This document shows positions 1 through 10,019 of a DNA stretch of 64,000 nt, piece by piece (position 1 is the first letter of the stretch; the number at the start of each line of letters is the position of its first letter). Source of the stretch: Eonycteris spelaea (taxonomy: Eukaryota; Chordata; Mammalia; Chiroptera; Pteropodidae); the NCBI GenBank assembly GCA_003508835.1, contig PUFA01000311.1, positions 1,240,001 to 1,304,000 of the forward strand, read 5' to 3'. A program made the position numbers and the translations under genes. The notes under the pieces are model-generated. The model had not been told where the DNA came from, did not search any database, and saw nothing but the letters and a program-made list of their open reading frames with translations.

Positions 1-290
1 GACACCTGAATCGGTGGGCTGCGTAAAGCCCTCCCTACTGTGGGTGGGCCTCGTCTAATCAGTTGAAGGCCCGAATAGACCCAAAGGCTTGACTCTCTTG
101 TGAGTCAGAGGAGACTCCTCCTGCCTGGCTGCCTTCCAGCTGGGCCATTCGTCTCTCCTGCCTTCGGTTTCAGAATCAGAGCGGGTCTTTCTCCGTAGGC
201 TCTCCTGGGTGTCCAGTTTGTCAACTGCAAATCTCGGTACTTCTTAATTTTCATAACCTCATGAGCCTATTACTAAGCATATGTCTCAAG

Positions 291-331
<41 letters not shown>

Positions 332-430
332 ATATATATTTGGACCCACACTATTGGTTCAGTTCTTCTAGAGAACCCAGACTAACACATCTGGGAACAT
401 ACACAGAGCCTCGGCCTTCGGGGGCTTACA
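1..430 (-). repeat. Old interspersed repeat interrupted by (TG)n
   Basis: Read on the minus strand, positions 330-400 give the familiar mammalian repeat start about a 'gggttctctaga' motif followed by 'accaatag', and positions 30-75 match its distal part (a 'tcaactgatt'-like segment and 'aggcccaccc'). I recognise the family by sight but am unsure of its RepeatMasker name. The (TG)n at 294-328 sits where this family normally carries a TA/TG tract. No coding content. Confidence 0.55.
294..328. repeat. (TG)n microsatellite
   Basis: Perfect TG dinucleotide tract of about 17 units. It produces a spurious Cys-Val open frame. Confidence 0.97.
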
Positions 431-661
431 TTGTGATGAGTGGTGATCAGGGGGAGGTTGGTCTTTGCACGTTGTTTGTCACGTATCATGACGCATCTGG
501 ACAGTAGTTTTAGTCACGTAATACTCTCCAGCTGGAAAGCAATTTCCTACACAGGCACCTCCCTGCCTGTTTCTCAGGCCTTGAGCTTTGTCCTGGCTGG
601 TGGAGAGAGAGTGAGCGTGGGTGTGGGCATCTTTACACTGTTTCTCTTCTGCTTAAAATGA

Positions 662-1010
662 GGGTTCTTAACCCGTTTTGTGCCAGGGACCCCTTTGGCA
701 ATCACACGAACCCCTCCTCAGAATAATGTTTCAAAATACGTAGCATAAATAAAGGGTTATGAAGAAAACTAATTATTTTGAAATGCAGTTCTCAAAGGAT
801 TTAATTGAGGTCTAATAAGAGACGGTTCTTTATTAACATGTTCATATTTAGCAGTGGGTTTAATAACAACTGTGATTTCAAAGTACCGATGAACATAAAT
901 AATATTTTGAAGTAACTGTAACACCTGGGACATGATATGAAAATACCCGTGATTTATTGGTGACAAGTCCCAGATACTGAAAATAATGCGGCGGTTGGTT
1001 ACCCACCGTG
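662..1010 (+). mobile_element. hAT-like non-autonomous DNA transposon fragment
   Basis: The left end reads agggttcttaacc, followed by 'gtgccagggacccc' and 'cagaataatgtttcaaa'. This matches a common mammalian MER-type hAT remnant that begins CAGGGGTTCTTAACC. The body continues through 'gatatgaaaatacc' and 'tgatttattggtgacaa' at about 935-965. The right terminal inverted repeat was not found, so the copy is truncated or decayed. Seen: the motifs. Known: the family. Inferred: the boundaries. Confidence 0.65.
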
Positions 1011-1500
1011 CGGGTTTGCTACGGCTGCTGGGAGGCTTGAACAACAGGAACGCACCATCTCTTGGTCCGGGAGGCTGGAACCCCAAGCCCGGGGTGTCGG
1101 CAGGCTGCACCTCTGGTGACGGCACCAGGAAGTGGCCGAGGGGATGTCATAACCTACATGGACACCCCTCTTGCAGGAAACAGAAGTGGGAGTTGTGCGT
1201 AAGGAAAACGTACAGACAAGAAGTAACACCTTCGACCGGCCCATCCTCTGGGTCGAAGGGTCTTAACGTCTTCCTTGCAGGCCTGTGAAGCATCTCCCTC
1301 ACTCCCAGGTCTCTAAGAAGCAATAAGAGATGCAAGTGACCCGGTTCCCTAGCACTGAAACCAACATCCCTAAGAATACGTGGTTAAGGGGAACTCCTTC
1401 TGTTTTTATAATCTGGAAGTCACATGCCATCATGTCAGCCGCCTGGCACTACCCCTTCGATGACCTTCTCTTTGCTTTCAGAATCCTTAGAGTGGCTTTC
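1010..1500. other. Unassigned non-coding stretch
   Basis: Moderately GC-rich sequence with no repeat family or exon that I can recognise. Short overlapping frames on both strands (to 122 aa) have low-complexity Ser/Pro/Arg composition and no domain motif. Confidence 0.5.
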
Positions 1501-1700
1501 AAGGCCCCACCTACCTGGCCCCTCACCCCCAGCCTCGTCTCGCTCCCCACTCACCCCTGCGACAGCCTGGCCACCTACCCCTCTCAGGTCACTGAGCTCA
1601 CCCATCTCCTTTCTGCTTCCAGTTTTAGCTCATGCCATTTCTCTGCTGTCACGAGGATCTCTGCAAGGCGCAGGAGGTGTGCTTTTCTTGTCTTGTGAAT
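1500..1700 (+). repeat. L2 LINE fragment
   Basis: A C/T-rich segment with spaced 'cctggcc' and 'ctcatgccatttctctgctg' blocks resembles the 3' part of L2 in sense orientation. It is strongly diverged and could also be another old CT-rich repeat. Confidence 0.4.
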
Positions 1701-1844
1701 TCACCAAGGGGAGGGTGGTGTGAAAACCCAGGAGTTGCAAGACCTGCAGGAAGCACTTAGTGTGGAGGCGAGAGCATGCATTGGAAAATAAAGCTCCCGG
1801 TTTCCTTTCTTTAAGCCTTTGACTGGGTTTAGAACTTATGTCAT

Positions 1845-1883
<39 letters not shown>

Positions 1884-1914
1884 TCTGTGAGAGAGAGAGA
1901 GAGAGAGAGAGAGA
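1845..1914. repeat. Compound (TG)n(GA)n microsatellite
   Basis: TG tract to 1882, a short 'gtctgt' spacer, then a perfect GA tract at 1889-1914. Compound polymorphic-type microsatellite. Confidence 0.96.
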
Positions 1915-2069
1915 AACACTTTAGCCTAAAGAAGTGTTTCCCAAATTTTATTTGTTTACTTCCTTCACGATTTCTGCTGTCTTCAACCACCATTTATTTG
2001 TACGTTTCTTATAGGGATTTCCTATATATTTTACAATCTATATATTTTAAATTGACCCACTTTTTTGTA

Positions 2070-2340
2070 GACTTAGCTACAACCTGAACAGAATATCCGA
2101 CAAGCTGCAGACCAGGAGAAAACAATTGCAGACACATGTTTGATGAAGGTCTGGCATCCATAATACACAAAGAACTCTTAAAATCAATAATAAGAAAACA
2201 AACAACCCAATTAAAAAACGTGCAAAAGACCTGAACAGACAGCTCACCAAAGAAGATATGTAGATTAAAAAGAAGCATGTGGGAAACGCTTAGTATCACC
2301 CGTCATTAGTTAAATGCAAATTCGAGGAACAATGAGACCT
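2070..2340 (+). repeat. L1 LINE fragment (3' part of ORF2)
   Basis: Landmarks of the L1 ORF2 3' region appear in order: 'ggcatccataatacacaaag', 'aaacaaacaacccaatta', 'aaaagacctgaacagac', 'accaaagaagatat' and 'cattagttaaatgcaaa'. The reading frame is broken by stops; this is a dead copy. Orientation is sense on +. Confidence 0.85.
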
Positions 2341-2344
2341 TATT

Positions 2345-2500
2345 CACATCTTGCTATAGACTGAATGTTTGTGTCCCCCCAAATTCCTAGTAAAGGCCCC
2401 CACAATTTTGTGAGATTACTTCCAGAATCTTGACCAATTTCTCATAGTGAGTATTGAAGAACAATTCCCCTGCTTCTGACAGGAGGGAGGGGGGGGGCGG
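2345..2500 (+). mobile_element. MaLR-type LTR 5' fragment
   Basis: 'ctatagactgaatgtttgtg' followed by 'tccccccaaattc' is the typical 5' beginning of MST/MLT1-group LTRs. Homology fades before the G-rich tract at 2482. Confidence 0.6.
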
Positions 2501-2508
2501 GGCGGGGG
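2482..2508 (+). repeat. G-rich tract, potential G-quadruplex
   Basis: Five or more G-runs of at least three separated by single bases (ggaggg, a run of about nine G, then cggggcggggg). It satisfies the simple G3+N1-7 quadruplex pattern on the + strand. Confidence 0.7.
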
Positions 2509-2589
2509 AAGAACCATTTTTGAAATATGCTGGATTGTTCTATTCTTCTTAAACAAGCAGCGGTTCTAGTTAACCAGAACCTAACCTGC

Positions 2590-3350
2590 TGGGTGTTGTC
2601 AGGTCCCACCTGACCTGGGAAGTGGGAGATGCCCGCCCCCTTCAGCGGGTCAGGATGCGCTGATTACTGTAATTTCACAGTCAGCCTTGAAGTCCGTTTC
2701 TTGGTCCGTCTCCAATTCCATGGGCGATCCTGGCTCCCCTTACCTCTCCATGTGCACGGCAGACTCGGTTCGTGAGCATCCACATAACTTGCCGTGGCTT
2801 TGATCAGGATCGCACCGAATCTGCCGAGCGAGTTGGGAAGGGCCGACCTCTTGATGATACTGAGTCTACTTCTCCACAAATGGATCTCTCTCCATTTATT
2901 TGGTTCTCGGATTTCTTTCATCAGAGTGTTGTTGTTCTCCTCATACAGATCTGTGCATACATATATATATATATTTTAGATCTACTCCCACGGTTTTCAT
3001 TTTGGAGACCGGTCATCGTGGGTGGCATTCATTCCTTTTGCCGACTCATTTCCCTTGCGTTTCTGGGTTCGGCTGAAACGTCGCTTCTTGAAGGAGCCTC
3101 TCTGGCCGCCTCCCGGCCGCCGCTCTGTCCCACACACACATCCCTGTTCCTGTCATACGTGTCACCCGTGACTCCGTTCTCTCTCCCGTGCGTTTGCGTG
3201 GGGGACCGTCCACTCCACGAGGCCCAGGGCCAGGCCGGTCCGTTCACGCCCTGTCTCGTGCCTGGCCCACAGTCCGTGCCTGTTTGTCACCATCAGATGA
3301 ACCTTGCTGCTGACGCCACGGCTTAGCTGAAAAGATGTATTATGCGGGAT
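2590..3350. other. Unassigned stretch with short (TA)n
   Basis: No recognised gene or repeat. It contains a short (AT)n at 2960-2975 and increasingly CpG-rich sequence toward the island that begins near 3,475. Open frames on both strands overlap one another and show no domain features. Confidence 0.5.
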
Positions 3351-3474
3351 TGGGGTGGGGTGGGGAGACCAAAAAAACCAAAAAATAAAACAAACAAACA
3401 GGTTTTTTAAAACAGCTCCACCTCTTGCACTAAACAACATGGTCCAGACCTCTCACCTAGATGACTTGTTGCCC

Positions 3475-4270
3475 TGGGCGCGTTGTGGGGTGTTGGGGCC
3501 TGTGTGCCCTGCCGTCCCCTTGCTGCTGCGGGCAGGACCCCCGGGCACCTCACAGATGGCCCTTCGGAAAGGTTTTCTGGGGCCTCCCGACGGGAGTGCC
3601 GGGTGGGGAAGCGGGGGGCTCTTGCTGCAGGGTCTGTCGCAGGCCTCTTTCCCGGCTCCCCACGCCGGCCTTGCAGGGGCACCTTGCGGATGGAGCCGCA
3701 CGCCTCCCCTCTGCAGGAGCGTCTTGGTGTGGTGTGTCCGGCAGACGACCCCTTCCTGGGGACAGTGCCGTGTCTCCCTGGACCAGGGCGAGGACTCTGG
3801 GGGTGGCCGTGAGGCGCCTGCGCTGCCATCGGAGGGTCCGATGCCACTCCCATTTGCCAGCTCGTTGGGTCCCGCCTCAGGCGGGGCAGGGCGAGCCTCT
3901 TGCTCTGAGTCTGACTCCAGGAGCGGCAAGGCGTGGAACCGGGCAGGCTTCCTGCGTGCCTCCTTCTCCCGGCCTCAGAAACGGGCGCGGGACGCCCCTC
4001 CCGGGGCCCTGGGCGGGTTCGGGGACTGGCACACGGAAGGGTCTGGAGCGAAGGCTGCCGTCGGGGCCGCACCTGCTTCCGAACGGTCCCGCCTCTGCCC
4101 ACAGCCGCGTCACCACCCGCGACCCACCCACGTCTGTGTTTAAGTTCCCACGACCCGACCGGGACCGAGCAGCCGACACCACGAACGGGAGGCTGGACAC
4201 GGCAGCAGTGATTCGCTCAACGTGCCGGGGTCCGAGGACGGGGTCCAAGGTGTCACAGGCCTCCCGCCCT
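3475..4270. promoter_or_regulatory. CpG island without an identified exon
   Basis: By hand count there are about 69 CpG dinucleotides over about 790 bp at an estimated two-thirds GC. That gives an observed/expected ratio near 0.8, well above the usual 0.6 threshold. Long frames in several phases on both strands (up to 316 aa) follow from the scarcity of stop codons in GC-rich DNA. They show no recognisable domain and overlap each other. It could be a promoter of an unseen transcript, an orphan intragenic island, or GC-biased sequence near a recombination hotspot. No TATA box, initiator or splice pattern convincingly fixes a start. Confidence 0.7.
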
Positions 4271-4564
4271 GCCCCAGGCGCCCGAGGACTCTCCTCCTTG
4301 CCTCCTCCCTCTGCTCTTCTCTCTTTCCCTTGGCTTGTGGCCACATCACCCCAACCTCTGTTTCCCAATTGCCTTGGCTCTTCTGTCTGGGCACCTCTTA
4401 GAAGGACCTGACGGCGGATCCGGGGCCCTGTGAAGTTCACGGGGAGCTCTTGTCCCGAGATCTTCCATAAGATCTGCACAGACCTCCTCGTCAAGTAAGT
4501 AGCTCTCACAGACTCCAAGGATTTGATGTAGATGTATCTTTTTGGAGCCACAAGAGTATCTATA

Positions 4565-4672
4565 GCTTATCATCTATCCTTATCTCTATCCCTATCTCTA
4601 TCTATATATCTATCTATCTATATATATCTATATCTATATCTATACCGATACCTATATCTATATCTATCTACA
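4565..4672. repeat. (CTAT)n/(TATATC)n microsatellite
   Basis: Mixed tetramer (CTAT) and hexamer (TATATC) arrays with point interruptions. The hexamer motif is the same one that builds the much larger array at 20,950-21,598. Confidence 0.95.
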
Positions 4673-4679
4673 GATCGAT

Positions 4680-5270
4680 GGAAAAGCAAAGCTATCAAAA
4701 TGCTAACAGTTGCTGAATCTAAGTTTCAGGGATACAGGTACTCATTCCATACGTAATTTCTTATCTAAAAATCCTGCATTTTTGAATTCAGACACTTCCA
4801 GCTTGTGGAAAGGCATTTGGGCGCATGCGTTGTGTGTTACCTCAGACCCATAATGGAGCCGGGCAGCACCCGTAATCAGACACAGCAGGTCTTCAAATAA
4901 TACTGTTTTGTTCAACATTGTTTCATTATAATGTTGTTGAGAGAGAAAAAAAAAGGGTTCCTGGCTGGGGCCCCGTCGGGGCCGAGTTTGTGCATTCTCC
5001 CACGTCTGCCGGGTGTTCTCAGGGGACCCCGCCTTCCTCCCAGGAGTATGTGCACACGGGGGAACCGGCGTCTCGGCCTCGTCCCGGACTGAGGGGGCAT
5101 GGTGGTGGGTGAGTGGCCCCAATGCAGGGGCGTCTTGTCCACGGTGGGTCCCGCCGGGCGCCCTGAGCCACCTGAGACTCTGAACTACAATGAGCAGGTT
5201 GGACAATCATGATCTGACTTGTTTTATTCATCTTTCCTAAGAGTGTTAGGAATATAATCAGGAATATAAG
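4680..5270. other. Unassigned non-coding stretch
   Basis: AT-rich in the first 240 bp, then CpG-rich at 4,960-5,170. No repeat family or exon recognised. Confidence 0.5.
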
Positions 5271-5279
5271 CTGTATATA

Positions 5280-5720
5280 AATCAGCTTACGTTGGTTTCA
5301 ACCTTTTAGATCAGAAGTGTCCTGGGTCTTTATTTTGGACTTGGGTGACATTTTCGTGACCAGAACTTCCATAGGAACTTAACCCTTGTTTGTATCAACT
5401 AGCCTGTGGTAACACTGGTTTCATTATACATCGTTTCACTTAAAGTTGCAGTTTCCAAGAAAATGTGACTTTTTATGTCAGGAGGTCTGCAATGTTACCT
5501 TTAAATATTCTAAGTGGATTAAATAACAACATAGACAATTTCATACTTACTTGGTTCAGGTTTTGCTACCAACTGGGTTTAACACCAACTGTATGACGAT
5601 CTTCTGGGTTTCGGGGCTTTTTGGATTTTGTAATGATGGAGAAGAGAGTGGGGACTCTGGTCTTCTTTCTCCTTTTTTGTATGTTTGAACATTTCTATAA
5701 TAAAATGTTTTGAAGATGAG
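5280..5720 (+). repeat. L1M/HAL1-like 3' end
   Basis: It ends with 'tttttgtatgtttgaacatt' then 'tctataataaaatgtttt', the usual 3' terminus of old L1M (L1ME-type) copies with a poly(A)-signal-like AATAAA. Upstream homology is weak. Confidence 0.55.
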
Positions 5721-5859
5721 ATGGTGCACATAACACGCTTAGCCTAGGGCCAAATACACTGTCAGAACTCAAAAAATGTATAACCCTGAAAATTAATTTC
5801 GTAATGATTATTCTTATTGACAGTGTCGTAAGTCGGGCAGTTAGGAGCTAGCGAAGGTT

Positions 5860-6300
5860 TTTGTGGGAACTGACGTGGTCAGGGAAAAGAGAATCTAGAA
5901 GGTTCTCTAGAGTGGACCGGATGGGGCAAGGGCGGGAGGGAGACTGGTTAGGAGGCTGTCACCCGGCCGGGGGGACAATGAGGGAGAAGAAAGTGCGCAT
6001 CAGCCTGACGGAACCTGGCTGGTGTCTGGGGCTGCCAGATGGATTCTTGTCACTTCCCCGAGTGACAGCGGAAGACGGTGCTGTGCGTTTGGGAGGGAAA
6101 ACGCACATCAGTCAGCTCAGGAGCGAGTCAAGGGGGGATGTCGGCCGACTCAGCCTCCTAATCTGCACGCTAGCAACGTTTTCGAGCGCAGGGGTTAATT
6201 TGAGGGTGGGCTTGCTAGTCCAGTCCGCCTGGGCACGACGCTGAGGCCAGGGCGGTCCCTCCGCAGAAGCCCCAAGACGTGAAGGTGCCATGCAGGTGAC
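5860..6300. other. Unassigned stretch
   Basis: Purine-rich sequence containing 'ggttaggaggctgt' at about 5,947, which is seen in some very old mammalian repeats. Too diverged for a firm family call. No exon seen. Confidence 0.35.
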
Positions 6301-6329
6301 AGGCTAAGCTAGGGCTCCTCGAAGCTGGC

Positions 6330-6465
6330 CATGCCCTGGATTCCCCGGGGTTAAGAGTTTTAAAGGCTCCCCACTGTGGACCAAATGCAGCAGAATCTCT
6401 GAGGGTGGGGCCTGGCGGCATACGTTTAAGAGCCCTGCTGGGTGATTCTGAGATTCGGCAAAGAT
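6330..6465 (+). mobile_element. MER20-like hAT fragment
   Basis: 'ggaccaaatgcagcagaatc', 'tctgagggtggggcctgg', 'cgtttaagagccctgctggg' and 'tgattctgag' follow the order of the MER20 hAT-Charlie consensus. The left terminus is degraded and the right terminal repeat is absent. Confidence 0.75.
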
Positions 6466-6469
6466 GGAG

Positions 6470-8500
6470 ACACGAGGTTGGAGGTTCGGGGTTCAGACGG
6501 GAGCGGGGAGCCCAACTCAGAAACCCACCACCCCGAGCTCTCTTGGTCAGTATGCAAAGGGGGACGGACTGGGCGACGATCTGAAAAGTGACAGGGAGGG
6601 AGGGATAGCGGAGGAGCACAGGCGAGATGATGAAAAAAATAACCAAGCAGGACTGTGACGCCGTGACTGGTCTCTGTGATCAGCGTGAGGTCCTGTCCCA
6701 AGGCCACAGCCTTAACCTTAAGGGGCGCTGGAGGACGGGGGAGTCACAGCACTTCCTCAAGGGCCCCCGAGTGTCTTCTAGGCGCGGGAATGAGACATTG
6801 GGCAGGACAGGGGGGAGGGAGGCTCGCGGGTGCAACAGAGCGACTGTTGGGAAATCACTCTGCAGGGGTTACGAGCTCCCCCGAGCACCCCGGAGGGTCG
6901 CTGGGGTGGAAAGCTGTGAAGGAAGGAGAGGATCTGTGTCTTCTTCACACTCCACGGAGGAGCCCTGACGGCTTCGTGCTGTTTTCTTTCAAATGGTTCG
7001 CTTATTTAAGAAAGCCGTCTTCCTCCCAGAAGAGCTTGAGAAACACGGGGGCGATCGAAAGCAGCCGCCTTCCGCTGTGACTGGTCACACCTCCACAGGA
7101 GCCCGTGCTCGTGTTTCTTCCCCCGCCATCCCTCTTCCGCTCCCAGTGGGTGCTTTTTCCTGCGAGACTTCTAGAAGAGAGCCACGCCAGACCTCGCTTT
7201 GCATTTTTTTTTGAAGTAACAATAGATCGGGGACATTTTTCCCGCGTTTGAAAAAAAAAGCCCCACGCGATCCTTTCTAACACTGCCTTGTGGTTCATTG
7301 TATTCACTGCTCAACAGCCTGTGACTATAAGCGTGTATGAGGGTTCTGGGTTTTTTCGCTTACAATCATCGTGGGGGCAACACCCCTGTGGGCCATGCGT
7401 CTGTGCGCAGTTAGCTGACTTGGGGCTTTCGGATAAATCGTCCCATGCGGAATTGCCGTGACCAAAGCGATGCGCATTTTCAGGTCTTTGCTAGATTTCA
7501 AACGACCACCTTGTCCTGAGTGCTCCCTGTAACCCACCGCTCCAAACTGCCTGAAGCGTTCTAAGCTCTTCTCGCCCTGAGGCACTGCAGTCCAGATTCC
7601 CAAAGGGGCTGTCGCATCCACTTGGAGAAAATCCCACCCTTTCCACGTGAGCGTCCCGCTCCGCCAGTGAGAAGTTTAAATCACCGCTTCTGAGGCGATT
7701 GGTTTTATAATCAGCAGACCTCCTAAAGGGAACTTCCTAAAAATTTATCAACTGAGGAAGGGCGGGAGAGGTTCTGTTTGCATTGGGCTGCCTTTTTTCT
7801 TTTTCTTTTTTGGCTCTTCTTTAACAGGGACATTTCCAGAGCCTCCCCAAGCCCCTCATGCCACTGGATTTCATGCCCCTTAGCACTTGGTTTTCACCGT
7901 CGAGGTCCCGCTCAGGCCTGAGGTCGCCTTCATATCCCTCAATCTCCTGCCCACCGAGCCTTTGTTCACAGGAGCTTTTCCCCACCTGCAATTTCTGCCA
8001 GATTTAGAAAATAGGAATACCGGGTGTCCAGCTCAATTTGAGTTTCCGAGAAGCAGTGAACTTGTTTAGGAATTCTGCCAGGTGCTGAGTGTGTCCGTCT
8101 AAATTCTGCGGCTCAGCGTCGGGGCAGTAACCACAGGGTGGGTGCGGGCACACCTGGACCTGCCAGGAAACGGACCTGGGCGAAGGCTCGGGCTGGCGGA
8201 GCTCGGGGAGATTCCTCTGGGATCAGTGTCAGTTCAGAGCCATCACCCCTGAAAGGTCTGACACGGTCCCCCTGGTCAGCGGTGTAAGTCTCTGTCGGCG
8301 TACTGCCATTCTTCCTCATGGAGGCCCCACACCCCTTTCATTCCAGGGGTTCTGGGCCCGTTAACTGGCCCATCTCTGGGAATTGATTGAGGGGCCATGA
8401 CCCCCCGCTTTTGTGATTTGAGTTAGACTCCTGTTCACTTGACCTCAAACTCTTCCGTTTACACAGATCAAGTAAGAATTTAGTGGGCTCCCTAAACTTT
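6470..8500. other. Unassigned GC-rich stretch
   Basis: About 2 kb with scattered CpGs and no convincing exon, RNA gene or repeat family. A short T-rich run lies at 7,205-7,215 and an A-rich run at 7,250-7,260. Frames of up to 143 aa overlap on both strands and carry no motif. Confidence 0.45.
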
Positions 8501-8509
8501 TATTTAAAA

Positions 8510-8870
8510 AAAGTTATGCTTCTTATTAAGCCTTAAAAAGGAATGAAGTCCTGACATGCTATACCATGAACCTTGAAACATTACAACAAGAAAATAAGGC
8601 AGACAAAAAAGGACAAATACCGTATGATTCCACTAATTTGAGAGTCCTAGTATAGTCAATTTATAGGGACAGAAGTGGAATCATGGTGGCCAGGGGCGGA
8701 GGAGGGAGTGACGAGGAGTTAGTCTCCAGTGGGCGCAGAGTCTAAGTCCGGAGTGTGAACAATCCTGGAGATAGACGGTGGTGAGTGTACTTAAAGCCAC
8801 AGAACTGTACGCTAAAAAAACGTTAAATGGTAAAATCTATGCTATGTTTTTTTGACTGTAAAAAAAGTTA
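8510..8870 (+). repeat. L1M LINE 3' end
   Basis: Landmarks of the L1 3' region appear in order: 'acatgctataccatgaacct', 'ggacaaataccgtatgattc', 'ggacagaagtggaatcatgg', 'ccagaggcgg'-like sequence, 'gtacttaaagccac', 'agaactgtacgctaaaaaaa' and 'aatggtaaaatctatg'. Frames are broken. 5'-truncated copy in sense orientation. Confidence 0.85.
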
Positions 8871-8871
8871 C

Positions 8872-9530
8872 GGTGTTACGGAAGGCAGTATGAACTGCCT
8901 TCGAAAAACGAAAGGAAGAACTGCTGTATAATCCAGCAATCCCACTTCTGGGTATAAACATCGCAAGGAAATGACAGAATCTTGACGAGGCATCCATGCC
9001 CCCAGCTACACCGCAGCATCACCCACAGTAGCCAAGATCTGGAAACCGCCCGAGTGCCTGTCTCCGGAGGGGTGGATAAAGAAACTGTGCTGTCTCCGTA
9101 CAATAAAATAGAATTCGCCCTTTGACAAGGAGGAAACCCTGCCACTTCCAACATGGATAAAGCTGGAGGACCTCATGCTGAGTGAAATAAGCCAGTCTCA
9201 GGCAGACGAATACCGTACGACCGTCTACGCGTGGGCCGTTCGTAGAAGCGGAGAGCGGGGTGGTGGTTGCCGGGGCTGGAGGGTGAAGGACGCGGGGAGG
9301 CGTCGGCCAGAGGGCGCCAAGTGTCAGGACGCAGGACGGATGCGTTCTGGGGGCCTCGCGGACGGCAGGGCCTGTGGTTAAAGACACCGTGTCGTACGCT
9401 GAACTGTGCTAAGGGGGGCAGTGGACCTTAATGTTCTCGTAAAACGTGGTGACCGCGTGAGGCGACGGCTGTGTTCGTCAGCCCCGCTGTGGTCGTGGTC
9501 TCGCAAGGCACGTGCAGAGCCAAACATCTT
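8872..9530 (+). repeat. L1 LINE 3' end, unusually CpG-rich
   Basis: Landmarks: 'atccagcaatcccacttctg', 'ggtataaacatcgcaaggaa', 'ggtggataaagaaactgtg', 'aacatggataaagctggagg', 'gctgagtgaaataagccagt' and 'acgaataccgtacgacc'. The downstream part (9,220-9,400), normally AT-rich in this family, contains many CpGs such as 'acgcgtgggccgttcg'. The copy abuts the preceding L1 end, so they are two insertions or one rearranged copy. Confidence 0.85.
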
Positions 9531-9649
9531 TAAACGTATGCGATTTTTATTGGCCCGTTACACTTCGGGAAAGCCGAACGCAAGGCATGCTTCGCCTGGC
9601 GCGGGAGGCTAGGGACCCAGGCGCAGCGTCGGGGTCGACCTGGCTGGGG

Positions 9650-9775
9650 TTGGGGCTCAGCGGTGCAGCAGCCGTGGGACTTTGGGCTTGTCCTGTCACG
9701 TCAGTTTCCCCGTGGGACGAAGACGGACGAGAATGACTGTGTCTTCGGTTGGTCGTGAGGACCAACGATAAAGTC
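9650..9775 (+). repeat. MIR SINE fragment
   Basis: 'gtgggactttgggcttgtcc' followed by 'gtcagtttccccgtgggacg' matches the core and 3' portion of MIR in sense orientation, with extra CpGs. Confidence 0.6.
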
Positions 9776-9791
9776 TGCAGAGCACGGGGCC

Positions 9792-9905
9792 CAGTGGTTC
9801 TCATCCCTGATCACTCGTACAGGCACCTGCGGGCGCTTTTTACGGTCGGGCGCCCACGTTCTCACCGAACCCATCAACTCGGACCATCTAGCGTTGCGTC
9901 GTCAT
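9792..9905 (+). mobile_element. hAT-Charlie-like MER fragment
   Basis: It begins with the hAT terminal motif cagtggttctca and is followed by a diverged 'caggcacctgcgggcgcttt' (consensus-like 'aatcacctggggagcttt'). The right end was not found. Confidence 0.55.
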
Positions 9906-10019
9906 CCCTTCCTGTCCGAAGGAATTTCAGATGTGCACAGCGGTCATGTCATGCAGTTCCCACACACCCGTCGCCCGGAGTCAACACTTACCAAGGCGCT
10001 AGCACTGAAATATATCTTT

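Noticed and set aside
3355..4411. Open frames of 262, 231 and 316 aa in three phases on both strands
   Set aside because: They overlap one another within a CpG island, where stop codons are rare, and show no domain, signal or codon pattern pointing to one real gene.
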